Part shown: piece after piece, positions 16,127-24,522 of the stretch
How positions within the stretch are numbered: the first letter of the stretch is position 1
Layout of the letters: every line of letters begins with the position of its first letter
NCBI GenBank assembly: GCA_005503085.1
Contig: SCOI01000027.1
Location: forward strand, 19,753 to 83,752
Direction of reading: 5' to 3'
DNA: 64,000 bases
DNA from: Burkholderiales bacterium C2
GTDB lineage: Bacteria; Pseudomonadota; Gammaproteobacteria; Burkholderiales; Burkholderiaceae_C
Position numbers and translations under genes: made by a program
The notes under the pieces: model-generated
Database searches by the model: none
Told to the model about the DNA's origin: nothing
The model's input: only the letters and a program-made list of their open reading frames with translations

Positions 16127-17668
16127 ATGCAATACAAAGCCTCATCCCAGGTGCGCCCGCGCGCCACCTTGATCGCGCTGGCCGTCGGCCTGTTGTTGGC
16201 CGGCGGCGCCCACGCCTCCAGCCACCGCGAAGCCCCTTTCATCACGACCGTGCCCAAGGTCGATGCCAGCGACTTCTATATGTTCGCCAGCTACGAGGCC
16301 GGCCGCAGCGACTATGTGACCGTGATCGCCAACTACCTGCCGCTGCAGGATGCCTATGGCGGCCCGAACTACTTCTCGCTCGATCCGAACGCGCTCTACG
16401 AGATCCATATCGACAACAACGGCGACGCCAAGGAAGACCTCAGCTTCCAGTTCCGCTTCAAGAACAAGCTCAACAGCGTGACCTTGCCGATCGGTGACAA
16501 GAATGTCGCGATCCCGCTGATACAGGCCGGTGCGGCCAGCGAGCCGCGCGCCGCCACGCTCAATCTGAACGAGAGCTACACGATAGACATCGTGCGCGGC
16601 GACCGCCGCAGCGGCAGCCGCCAGGCCGTCAGCAATGCCAGCGGCGGCGGCACCAGTTTCGACAAGCCGGTCGACAACATCGGCGTCAAGACCATTCCGG
16701 ACTACGCTGCCTATGCCGGCAAGCATGTGCACAGCATCAACATCCCCGGCTGCGCGATGCCGGGCAAGGTCTTTGTCGGCCAGCGCAAGGACCCCTTCGC
16801 GGTCAATCTCGGGACCATCTTCGACCTGGTCAATGCGCCGGTCGGCGTGATCACCGACCCGACGCTGATCGGCGCGGTCAAGAACACCATCGACGACAAG
16901 AACGTCACGACCCTGGCGCTGGAGCTGCACAAGAGCTGCCTGACCGCCGGCACCGAGACCGTGATCGGCGGCTGGACCACGGCCAGCCTGCGCCAGGCCC
17001 GCGTGCTCGACCCGAGCCCGAAACCCGGCCACCAGAGCACGGAGAAGGCCGGTGGCGCCTGGGTGCAGGTGTCGCGCCTGGGCATGCCCCTGGTCAACGA
17101 GGTGGTCATCGGCCTGCCCGACAAGGACCGTTTCAACAGCGCCAAACCCAAGGACGATGGCCAGTTCGCCACCTATGTGACGAACCCCAGCCTGCCGGCC
17201 CTGCTGGAGATCGCGCTGGCCCTGCCCGGCACCGCGCCGAAGAACCTGCCGCGCACCGATCTGGTCACGACCTTTCTGACCGGCATCAAGGGCGTCAACC
17301 AGCCCGCCAATGTGGTGGCCTCGGAGATGCTGCGGCTCAACACCGCGATCGCGCCGGTGCCGTTTGCGCAGCAGAACCGGCTCGGCGTGGTCGGCAACAT
17401 CCTGGCCGGCGGCAACGATCTGGCCGGCTTCCCGAACGGCCGCCGCCCCAAGGACGATGTGGTCGATGTCTCGCTGATCGCGGTGATGGGCGGCCTGTGC
17501 ATGGCCAACGGCGAAACCAATGCGCTGGGCTTCGGTGCCGACTGCAAGCCCTCGAATGTGCCGCTGGGCGCCACCGCGCTGAAGCTGCACGACGCGGTCG
17601 ACCAGGCCACGGCACCGCTGCTGGCCGGCTTCCCCTATCTGTTCACGCCGGTCGGCGGCACCAAGTAA
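16127..17668 (+). CDS. DUF4331 family secreted protein
   Basis: A 513-residue exported protein. The signal peptide (ALAVGLLLAGGAHA) is followed immediately by the family hallmark SSHREAPFITTVPKVDASDF. Many short Asn/Asp/Gly loops suggest a beta-rich extracytoplasmic fold; two clusters (IDNNGDAKEDL, IIDDKN-type) look like possible Ca2+ sites. The family has no established biochemical function. GGAG lies 8 bases before the ATG. It heads an operon with a small lipoprotein, a TPR protein, a HupE/UreJ-like membrane protein and a TonB-dependent receptor, so a role in capture or handling of a metal or metal complex is a reasonable inference. Confidence 0.88.
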   Translation: MQYKASSQVRPRATLIALAVGLLLAGGAHASSHREAPFITTVPKVDASDFYMFASYEAGRSDYVTVIANYLPLQDAYGGPNYFSLDPNALYEIHIDNNGDAKEDLSFQFRFKNKLNSVTLPIGDKNVAIPLIQAGAASEPRAATLNLNESYTIDIVRGDRRSGSRQAVSNASGGGTSFDKPVDNIGVKTIPDYAAYAGKHVHSINIPGCAMPGKVFVGQRKDPFAVNLGTIFDLVNAPVGVITDPTLIGAVKNTIDDKNVTTLALELHKSCLTAGTETVIGGWTTASLRQARVLDPSPKPGHQSTEKAGGAWVQVSRLGMPLVNEVVIGLPDKDRFNSAKPKDDGQFATYVTNPSLPALLEIALALPGTAPKNLPRTDLVTTFLTGIKGVNQPANVVASEMLRLNTAIAPVPFAQQNRLGVVGNILAGGNDLAGFPNGRRPKDDVVDVSLIAVMGGLCMANGETNALGFGADCKPSNVPLGATALKLHDAVDQATAPLLAGFPYLFTPVGGTK

Positions 17669-17678
17669 GGAGCAGGCC

Positions 17679-17951
17679 ATGAGAACCTTCAACAAGACGT
17701 TTCTGCTCGGCTTGCTGGCCGGCGCGTTGCTGAGCGCCTGCGGTGGCAGCGATCATGAGGACGTGGTCGTCGTGCCGCCGCCGGCCGGCCCGGCCCAGGT
17801 GCCGGACAGCGCGCTGGCCTCGTCGGCCAGCTTCACGCAGTTCGCGATCGGGCAGAGCCAGACCGCCAGTGACAGCGCCGAGCCGCTGGGTGCCGACAAT
17901 GTGTCGGTGCCGCCCGGCAGCGAGACCGACGAGCCGGTCTCGCTCGGCTGA
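17679..17951 (+). CDS. Small putative lipoprotein of the DUF4331 operon
   Basis: A 90-residue protein with signal peptide and lipobox LLSAC (C21), followed by a short acidic and His-containing stretch GGSDHEDVVVV, a Pro-rich turn and a Ser/Thr-rich tail. No family recognised. AAGGAG lies about 8 bases before the ATG. Placed 10 bases after the DUF4331 stop and 15 before the TPR gene, so it is almost certainly co-expressed. It could anchor or partner the DUF4331 protein at the membrane. Confidence 0.75.
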   Translation: MRTFNKTFLLGLLAGALLSACGGSDHEDVVVVPPPAGPAQVPDSALASSASFTQFAIGQSQTASDSAEPLGADNVSVPPGSETDEPVSLG

Positions 17952-17966
17952 GCCGGGGGCAGGGTC

Positions 17967-19034
17967 ATGCGTATCACACTGTTCTTGCTGTGTTGCCTGG
18001 CCCTGCCAGCCGTCGCCGAGCAGCCCTACACGCCGGCCAGCGACACCGAGCTGGTGGAGCGACTGCCCAAGCGCCTCGGCGCCGAGCAGCGCCGCCTGCG
18101 GGACCAACTGGGCGCGGCCCCGACCAACCTGCCGCTGGCGCTGCAACTGGCGCGTGAGGCCATCGCGCGGTCGCGAGCGCTGGGCGACCCGCGCGAGCTC
18201 GGCCTGGCCCAGGCCGCGCTCGCGCCCTGGTGGAGCCAGCCGGCGCCACCGGCCCCGGTGCGGCTGCTGCGCGCGACGATTGCGCAAAGCCAGCACCGCT
18301 TCGACGCGGCGCTGGCCGATCTCGATGCGCTGCTGGCCACGCCCGGCACCTCGCCGACCATCCAGGCCCAGGCCGAGCTGAACCGCGCCGCACTGCTGCA
18401 GCTGCGCGGCCGCCTGTCCGAAGCGCAGGCCGGCTGCCAGCGCCTGGCCGATTCACGCAGCGACACCGGCGCCGCGCTGCATGGCCGGGTCTGCCTGGCC
18501 GAGCTGGCCAGCCTGCAGGGCGGGGGCGACGCGGCCGCTCAGGAGCTGGCGCGGCTGGCCCGCCAACCCGGCGCACCCGCCGGCTGGATCGCGCTGCTGC
18601 GTGCCGAGCTCGCACACCGACGCGGCGAACCGACGGCCGAGGCCCTGTACCGCAGCGCACTGGAGCTGAACAACGATGTCTACACCCGCGCCGCCTATGC
18701 CGACTGGCTGCTGGAGCGCCAGCGCTGGCCCGCGGTGGTCGCGCTGCTGCAGGGCCAGGCGTCGGCCGACGCGCTGCTCTTGCGCCTGGCGATTGCCTGG
18801 CAGCGCAGCGGCGACACGGCCCGCGCCAAACCGGCCGTGGCCGAGCTGCAGGCCCGCTTCGAGGCCGCACGGCTGCGCGGCGACGGTGGCCATGAGCGCG
18901 AGCTGGCCCGCTTCGCGCTGGACCTGCGAGGTGATGCCAAGGCCGCGCTGGTCCATGCCGAGGCCAACTGGGCGCAGCAGCGCGAGCCGGCCGATGCACT
19001 GCTGCTGGCCCGCGCGAGGGAGGCCGCACGATGA
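17967..19034 (+). CDS. Exported TPR-like repeat protein
   Basis: A 355-residue protein with a cleavable signal peptide (LFLLCCLALPAVA) and a helical, Ala/Leu/Arg-rich body with TPR-like repeats (for example AQAELNRAALLQLRGRLSEA and RRGEPTAEALYRSALELN). Predicted periplasmic scaffold. TPR proteins of this kind are regular neighbours of DUF4331 and HupE/UreJ_2 genes. Its TGA overlaps the ATG of the next gene (ATGA), so translation is coupled to the membrane protein. Confidence 0.82.
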   Translation: MRITLFLLCCLALPAVAEQPYTPASDTELVERLPKRLGAEQRRLRDQLGAAPTNLPLALQLAREAIARSRALGDPRELGLAQAALAPWWSQPAPPAPVRLLRATIAQSQHRFDAALADLDALLATPGTSPTIQAQAELNRAALLQLRGRLSEAQAGCQRLADSRSDTGAALHGRVCLAELASLQGGGDAAAQELARLARQPGAPAGWIALLRAELAHRRGEPTAEALYRSALELNNDVYTRAAYADWLLERQRWPAVVALLQGQASADALLLRLAIAWQRSGDTARAKPAVAELQARFEAARLRGDGGHERELARFALDLRGDAKAALVHAEANWAQQREPADALLLARAREAAR

Positions 19035-20179
19035 GAGCGCTGACATGCCTGTTGTCGATCCTGCTGTGTCTGCTCGCGCTACCGGCCCAGGCCCACAAGC
19101 CCAGCGATGCCTATCTGCGCCTGAACCTGCAGGGTGCGACGCTGGAGCAGCGCTTTGACATCGCGCTGCGCGATCTGGACCGCGAACTGGATCTGGATGC
19201 CGATGCGGACGGCGCGCTGCAATGGGGCGAGCTGCGCTCCCGCGCCCCGGCGATCCAGGCCCTGGCCGAGCAGGGCCTGAGCCTCGATCTGCGCGATGCC
19301 AAGGGCCGGGCCTGCAAGCCCGACGCCTATCGGCCGCTGCAGATCAGCTCGCACAGCGATGGCCGCTATGCGGTGCTAAGCCGCAGCTGGCACTGCGAAG
19401 CCCCGCCGCAAGACCTGACCCTGAACTACCGGCTGTTTGCCGCCAGCGACCCGACCCACCGCGGCATTGCCCGGCTGGAGCAAGGGACGCACGAGGCCCG
19501 GCTGCTAGTGCTGGCACCCGATGGCCGGCCACAGCAGCTCAAGCTGGGCGACGCCGCCGCCGCACTGGGACTCGGCGGCTTCTTCCTCGAAGGCGTGCAC
19601 CACATCTGGATCGGTATCGACCACGTGTTGTTCCTGCTGGTGCTGCTGCTGCCGGCGGTGCTACTGCGGCTGTCGGTCAGCTGGGCCCCGGCCCCGGTGT
19701 TGCGGCCGGCGCTGGTCGAGGTGATCGGCGTCGTGACCGCCTTCACCGTCGCCCATTCGATCACGCTGGGCCTGGCCGTCTTCGGGGTGCTGGACCCACC
19801 ATCGCGCTGGGTCGAATCACTGATTGCGGCCAGCGTGCTGCTGGCCGCGCTGAACAACCTCTGGCCGGTGGTCAAGCAAGCACGCTGGAAGCTGAGCTTC
19901 GTCTTCGGCCTGATCCATGGCTTCGGCTTTGCCGGTGCGCTGAGGGATCTGGGGCTGGGGCAGGGCGCGCTGGCCGGGCCGCTCTTGATGTTCAACCTGG
20001 GCGTCGAGGCCGGGCAGCTGCTCATCGTCGCGGTCTTCGTGCCGCTGGCCTGGTTGCTGCGAAAGCAAAGTTTCTACAGCCGCTGGCTGCTGGGCGGCGG
20101 CTCGCTGCTGGCGGCGGCGCTGGCCCTGGTCTGGCTGCTGGAGCGGGCCCTCGATCTCAAACTGCTGGAGTTGTCATGA
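19031..20179 (+). CDS. HupE/UreJ-like membrane protein with periplasmic EF-hand loop
   Basis: A 382-residue protein with a signal peptide (LLALPAQA), a ~160-residue periplasmic domain, then about six membrane helices of the HupE_UreJ_2 type. Membrane motifs: FFLEGVHHIWIGIDHVLFLL (E187, H190, H191, D197, H198), FTVAHSITLGLA, FGLIHGFGFAG and FNLGVEAGQ; the His/Asp/Glu residues are likely metal ligands, since HupE/UreJ proteins are nickel/cobalt permeases. The periplasmic domain has a textbook EF-hand loop DADADGALQWGE (residues 56-67) and a Cys pair (C95, C122). Overlaps both neighbours by 4 bases (ATGA). Substrate metal unknown. Confidence 0.88.
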   Translation: MRALTCLLSILLCLLALPAQAHKPSDAYLRLNLQGATLEQRFDIALRDLDRELDLDADADGALQWGELRSRAPAIQALAEQGLSLDLRDAKGRACKPDAYRPLQISSHSDGRYAVLSRSWHCEAPPQDLTLNYRLFAASDPTHRGIARLEQGTHEARLLVLAPDGRPQQLKLGDAAAALGLGGFFLEGVHHIWIGIDHVLFLLVLLLPAVLLRLSVSWAPAPVLRPALVEVIGVVTAFTVAHSITLGLAVFGVLDPPSRWVESLIAASVLLAALNNLWPVVKQARWKLSFVFGLIHGFGFAGALRDLGLGQGALAGPLLMFNLGVEAGQLLIVAVFVPLAWLLRKQSFYSRWLLGGGSLLAAALALVWLLERALDLKLLELS

Positions 20180-22215
20180 AACACCGGATTGCCGCGCTGG
20201 CCCTGCTGGCGCCCTTGGGCGCACTGGCTCAGGTCGAGAAACTCGACAAGGTCGAACTGCTGGGCCACTACCAGCTGGGCCTGGGCCAGGCCAGTGCCGC
20301 CAGCGAGGGCTCGGTGCGGGCCAGCCTGATCGAGGCGCGGCCGGTGCTGCGGCCGGCCGAGCTGCTGGAGTTCGTGCCCGGCATGATCGTCACCCAGCAC
20401 AGCGGCGACGGCAAGGCCAACCAGTATTTTCTGCGCGGCTTCAATCTCGACCACGGCACCGACTTCGCGACCTTTGTCGACGGCATGCCGGTGAATATGG
20501 TCAGCCATGCCCATGGCCAGGGCTATAGCGATCTGAATTTCCTGATCCCCGAACTGGTCCAGCGCATCGACTACCGCAAAGGCCCTTACTTCGCCAGCGA
20601 CGGCGATTTCGCCTCGGCCGGCAGCGCCCGGCTGCGGCTGCGCGACGAGATGGGGCCAGGTCTTGCCAGCCTGACGCTGGGCGGGCACGGCCATGCCCGC
20701 GCGCTGCTGGCCGATGGCGGCGGCGCCGGTGCCGGGCGCTGGCTGGGCGCGCTGGAGCTGCAGGGCAACGACGGCCCGTGGGAAACACCGCAGCGCGCAC
20801 GCAAGTTCAACGGCCTCTTGCGCTACAGCGAGCGCACGGCCGAGGGCTCGCGCTCGCTGAGCCTGATGGCCTACCGCAACCGCTGGACCGCCACCGACCA
20901 GATTCCGCAGCGCGCGGTCGATGCGGGTGATCTGGGCCGCTTCGGCAGCCTGGACGCCAGCGACGGCGGGCGCAGCCAGCGCTGGTCGATCTCGGGCCAG
21001 CTGCAGCGCCAGATGGCCGATGGCAACTGGCAGGCCAGTGCCTACCTGATCCACTCGCGTCTGAACCTGTTCTCCAACTTCACCTTCTTCCAGGACGACC
21101 CGGTCAACGGCGACCAGTTCGAGCAGGCCGAGTCGCGCCGCGTGCTCGGTGGCGAGCTGAGCCGGCGCTGGCAGTTCCAGTGGGCCGGGGCCGAGCAGCA
21201 GATCAGCCTCGGCAGCCAGGCCCGCCACGACCGGCTGAGCCCGGTGGGCCTCTATGCCACCGCGCAGCGCCAGCGCCTGGGCACGACGCAGGAGAGCCGG
21301 GTGCGCGAGAGCAGCCTGGGCGTCTACGCCGAACTGGCCAGCGGCTGGACGCCCTGGCTGCGCAGCGTCGTCGGCCTGCGTGCCGACGCGGCGCGCTTTC
21401 ACGTCGACAGCTCGATCGCAGCCAACAGCGGCCGCGCCAGCGACCGCCAGCTCAGCCCCAAGCTGGCCCTGGTGCTCGGTCCCTGGGCCAGCACCGAGTT
21501 CTTCATCAACTACGGTCGCGGCTTCCACAGCAATGACGCGCGCGGCACGACGGCACGGCTCTCACCCAAGCAGGGCACGGCGATAGACGCCGTGCCGGGT
21601 CTTGCCGCCAGCCGCGGCGGCGAGCTGGGCCTGCGCGGCGAGTGGCTGCCAGGCTGGCAGACCAGCCTGGCGCTGTGGCGGCTGGAGCTGGACTCGGAGC
21701 TGGTCTTTGTCGGCGACGCCGGCGATACCGAGGCCTCGCGCGCCAGCCGGCGCCAAGGCCTGGAGCTGAACAGTCATTGGCGGCTCGGCCGCGACTGGCA
21801 GCTGGACCTGGACTGGGCCGCCTCCCGCGCCCGCTACCGCGACCCGGCCCCCGAGGGCCAGCGCGTGCCCGGCGCGGTCGACAAGGTGGCCTCGCTGGGA
21901 CTGAGCTGGGCCGAGCCTGGCGCGCCCTGGTCGGGCCAGCTGCAGCTGCGCCATTTCGGCCCGCGCGATCTGGTCGAGGACGGCTCGCAGCGCTCGCGTG
22001 CCACCACCCTGGCCTACGCGCGCGCCAGCTGGCGTGCGACGCCGCGCGTCACCGTGAGCCTGGATGTCTTCAATCTCTTCGACCAGCGCGCCAGCGACAT
22101 CGACTATTTCTACGAGTCGCGCCTGGCCGGCGAAGCGGCGCCGGTGGCCGACCGGCATTTCCACCCGGTCGAGCCGCGCGGCCTGCGCCTGACGGTGGCG
22201 ATGGCGCTGCGCTGA
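20176..22215 (+). CDS. TonB-dependent outer-membrane receptor of the DUF4331/HupE operon
   Basis: A 679-residue receptor. Signal peptide (ALALLAPLGALA), plug domain (LEFVPGMIVTQHSGDGKANQ, FLRGFNLDHGTDFATFVDG, PVNMVSHAHGQGYSDLNFLI), then a long beta-barrel ending with LRLTVAMALR, a terminal basic/aromatic-type strand. The His-containing plug stretch SHAHGQGYSDLNFLIPE is shared by a receptor subgroup often encoded beside HupE/UreJ_2 genes. It needs TonB-ExbB-ExbD energy; such genes are at 29637-31473. Start overlaps the HupE-like stop (ATGA). Likely ligand: a metal complex, not identified. Confidence 0.9.
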   Translation: MKHRIAALALLAPLGALAQVEKLDKVELLGHYQLGLGQASAASEGSVRASLIEARPVLRPAELLEFVPGMIVTQHSGDGKANQYFLRGFNLDHGTDFATFVDGMPVNMVSHAHGQGYSDLNFLIPELVQRIDYRKGPYFASDGDFASAGSARLRLRDEMGPGLASLTLGGHGHARALLADGGGAGAGRWLGALELQGNDGPWETPQRARKFNGLLRYSERTAEGSRSLSLMAYRNRWTATDQIPQRAVDAGDLGRFGSLDASDGGRSQRWSISGQLQRQMADGNWQASAYLIHSRLNLFSNFTFFQDDPVNGDQFEQAESRRVLGGELSRRWQFQWAGAEQQISLGSQARHDRLSPVGLYATAQRQRLGTTQESRVRESSLGVYAELASGWTPWLRSVVGLRADAARFHVDSSIAANSGRASDRQLSPKLALVLGPWASTEFFINYGRGFHSNDARGTTARLSPKQGTAIDAVPGLAASRGGELGLRGEWLPGWQTSLALWRLELDSELVFVGDAGDTEASRASRRQGLELNSHWRLGRDWQLDLDWAASRARYRDPAPEGQRVPGAVDKVASLGLSWAEPGAPWSGQLQLRHFGPRDLVEDGSQRSRATTLAYARASWRATPRVTVSLDVFNLFDQRASDIDYFYESRLAGEAAPVADRHFHPVEPRGLRLTVAMALR

Positions 22216-22251
22216 GGCCACGGGGCGGCCGCCGTGCCATGATGCCGCCCC

Positions 22252-23967
22252 ATGGATCGCCCGACGCACCCCCTTCATGCCTCACCCGCGCTGCTGGCCG
22301 CCTTGCTGGCGGCCTGTACGCTGCCGCCGCTGATCGCCTACAACCTGACGCCGATGGCGACGCTGTTCAACCAGCTCGCCGCGCTGGCCGGCTGGGGACT
22401 GTGTCTGTACCTGCTGGCACCGGCGAGGCAGGGCTTGCGCCCGAATGCGGCGCTGCTGGCGCTGGGGCTGCTGCTGCTGGCGGCGCTGGTCGCACCCAAT
22501 GGCGCATCAAGCGCCGCCGCGCTGGCCGCAGCGCTGCTGGTGCTGCTGGCCGGCCTGCGCGCCGGTGGCGACGCGCGGGCGCGCGAGCCGGTAATGGGCC
22601 TGTTCTGCCTGGCTCTGCTGGTGGCCGGGCTGCTGAGCGTGGCGGTGGCCCTGGTCCAGGTGTTCGCGCCGAGCTGGGCCGATGGCAGCGTGATCGCACG
22701 CTCCGGCGTGGTCGGCCGGGCGGTCGGCAATATGCGCCAGCCCAATCATCTGGCCAGCCTGCTGATGTGGGCCTGCGTCGCGGCGGTCTGGCTGTCCAAC
22801 TCGCGCCGGGGCCGCGCTTGGGCGGCCGCGCTGCCGGCGCTGCTGTTCGCCTTGGTGTTCGCCGTGGTGCTGAGCGCCTCGCGCACCGGCATGATCGGTG
22901 TCGGCCTGCTGGCGCTCTGGGGTCTGCTGGACCGCAAGCTGACCCGGCTCTCGCGCTGGGCCCTGGTGGCCACGCCGCTGATGCTGGGCCTGAGCTGGCT
23001 GCTGATGTCGGCCTGGGCCGCCAGCTCGGGCCAGGCCTTCGGCGCCGAGTCGCGGCTGGCCGAGGGCGCGGGTTCGCCCTCGCGCCTGGCCATTCTTGCC
23101 AATGCCTGGCGCCTGCTGCAGCAATACCCGCTGACCGGCGTGGGCTGGGGCGAGTTCAATCTGGCCTGGACCATGACGCCCTTCCCGGCTCGGCCCACCG
23201 CCTTCTTCGACCACACCCACAATCTGCCGATGCAGCTCTTGGTGGAGCTGGGCTGGCCGCTGGGCCTGCTGGTGATCGCGCTGCTGCTGTGCTCGTTCTG
23301 GCGCGCCTTCCTCTCGGGCCTGCGGGCGCCGGATGGCGAGGCGCCGCTGCTGCGCTGTGCCTTCATGATCGTGCTGATGATCGGTCTGCACAGCCTGCTG
23401 GAGTACCCGCTGTGGTACGTCTACTTCCTGCTGCCGGCGGTGTTCGCGCTGGGACTGTGCCTGGGTGCCGCCGCGCCGACCAAAGCCGGGCAAGGCCTGA
23501 CCCTGCCGGCCGGGGCGCTGCGCGCGGCCGGCGTGCTGATGATCGCCGGCAGTGCCTTCGCGCTGTGGGACTATCTGCGCGTGGTCGAGATCTATATGCC
23601 GCCGGCACAGTCCGCGCCGCTGGAGCAGCGCATCGCGCGCGGGCAGCACAGCCTGTTCTTCGGCGCGCAGGCCGACTATGCGGCCGCCACCAGCCTGCCC
23701 GCCGGCCCGGCCGCCTTGGAAGCGACCCGCCGCACCGCCCACCAGCTGATCGACACGCGCTTGATGATGGCCTGGGCCAAGTCCCTGCACGCCAGCGGCG
23801 ACACCGACCGCGCCCGCTATGTCGTGCAACGTCTGCGCGAGTTCCGCAACAAGCAGGCCGAGGACTGGCTGGCCGAATGCGAGGAGCCCGAGGTCAGGGC
23901 GCTGAAGCCGCCGCCCTTCCAGTGCGAGCAGCCGTCACGCGACTACGATTTCAGGGAGATGCGCTGA
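22252..23967 (+). CDS. PglL/Wzy-type membrane oligosaccharyltransferase or O-antigen ligase
   Basis: A 571-residue polytopic protein with about ten membrane helices. Features of the PglL/Wzy_C superfamily: [20 protein letters not shown] in the central part, the catalytic-type periplasmic loop [19 protein letters not shown] and [15 protein letters not shown], followed by a ~130-residue soluble C-terminal domain like Wzy_C_2. These enzymes move lipid-linked glycans onto proteins (often pilins) or lipid A core. With a pilin gene in the same window, pilin O-glycosylation is plausible but unproven; no glycan synthesis genes are adjacent. The 3' end overlaps convergent moaC by 17 bases. Confidence 0.85.
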   Translation: MDRPTHPLHASPALLAALLAACTLPPLIAYNLTPMATLFNQLAALAGWGLCLYLLAPARQGLRPNAALLALGLLLLAALVAPNGASSAAALAAALLVLLAGLRAGGDARAREPVMGLFCLALLVAGLLSVAVALVQVFAPSWADGSVIARSGVVGRAVGNMRQPNHLASLLMWACVAAVWLSNSRRGRAWAAALPALLFALVFAVVLSASRTGMIGVGLLALWGLLDRKLTRLSRWALVATPLMLGLSWLLMSAWAASSGQAFGAESRLAEGAGSPSRLAILANAWRLLQQYPLTGVGWGEFNLAWTMTPFPARPTAFFDHTHNLPMQLLVELGWPLGLLVIALLLCSFWRAFLSGLRAPDGEAPLLRCAFMIVLMIGLHSLLEYPLWYVYFLLPAVFALGLCLGAAAPTKAGQGLTLPAGALRAAGVLMIAGSAFALWDYLRVVEIYMPPAQSAPLEQRIARGQHSLFFGAQADYAAATSLPAGPAALEATRRTAHQLIDTRLMMAWAKSLHASGDTDRARYVVQRLREFRNKQAEDWLAECEEPEVRALKPPPFQCEQPSRDYDFREMR

Positions 23968-24451
23968 GCAGCGGCGCGGCCGACCAGTCGCCGCTCTTGC
24001 CGCCCTGCTTCTCCAGCACGCGGATCTCGCCCATCACCATGCCGCGATCGGCGGCCTTGCAAATATCGTAAATCGTCAGCAGTCCGATCTGCACCGCCGT
24101 CAAGGCCTCCATCTCGACGCCGGTGCGGCCCAGCGTCTCGACCTGGGCTGTGCATTGCACGCTGGCGCCAGCCTCATCAATCTCGAACTCGACCGCCACG
24201 CGGGTGATGGGCAGCGGATGGCACAGCGGGATCAGCTCGGCGGTGCGCTTGGCCGCCTGGATCGCGGCGATGCGGGCAATGCCCAGCACATCGCCCTTCT
24301 TGGCCGTGCCGCTGGTGATCAGGGCCAGCGTGGCCGGCAGCATGGAGATGCGGCCGGCGGCGCGGGCGATGCGATGGGTTTCGGCCTTGGCCGACACATC
24401 GACCATATGGGCCTGGCCCTGGGCGTCGAAGTGGGTGAGTGCGGAAGTCAT
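23951..24451 (-). CDS. moaC: Cyclic pyranopterin monophosphate synthase accessory protein MoaC
   Basis: A 166-residue enzyme making cyclic pyranopterin monophosphate in molybdenum cofactor synthesis. Motifs: [58 protein letters not shown] and the active-site [12 protein letters not shown]. Full length. Stands alone, convergent with the preceding ligase gene and divergent from the M48 protease gene. Confidence 0.96.
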   Translation of the reverse strand: MTSALTHFDAQGQAHMVDVSAKAETHRIARAAGRISMLPATLALITSGTAKKGDVLGIARIAAIQAAKRTAELIPLCHPLPITRVAVEFEIDEAGASVQCTAQVETLGRTGVEMEALTAVQIGLLTIYDICKAADRGMVMGEIRVLEKQGGKSGDWSAAPLLSASP

Positions 24452-24522
24452 GGCAGCGGCAACAATCTGGAAACCTGCGATCTGCCATCATAGGCGCCTG
24501 ACCTGCCTGGAGAATGCCGCGA

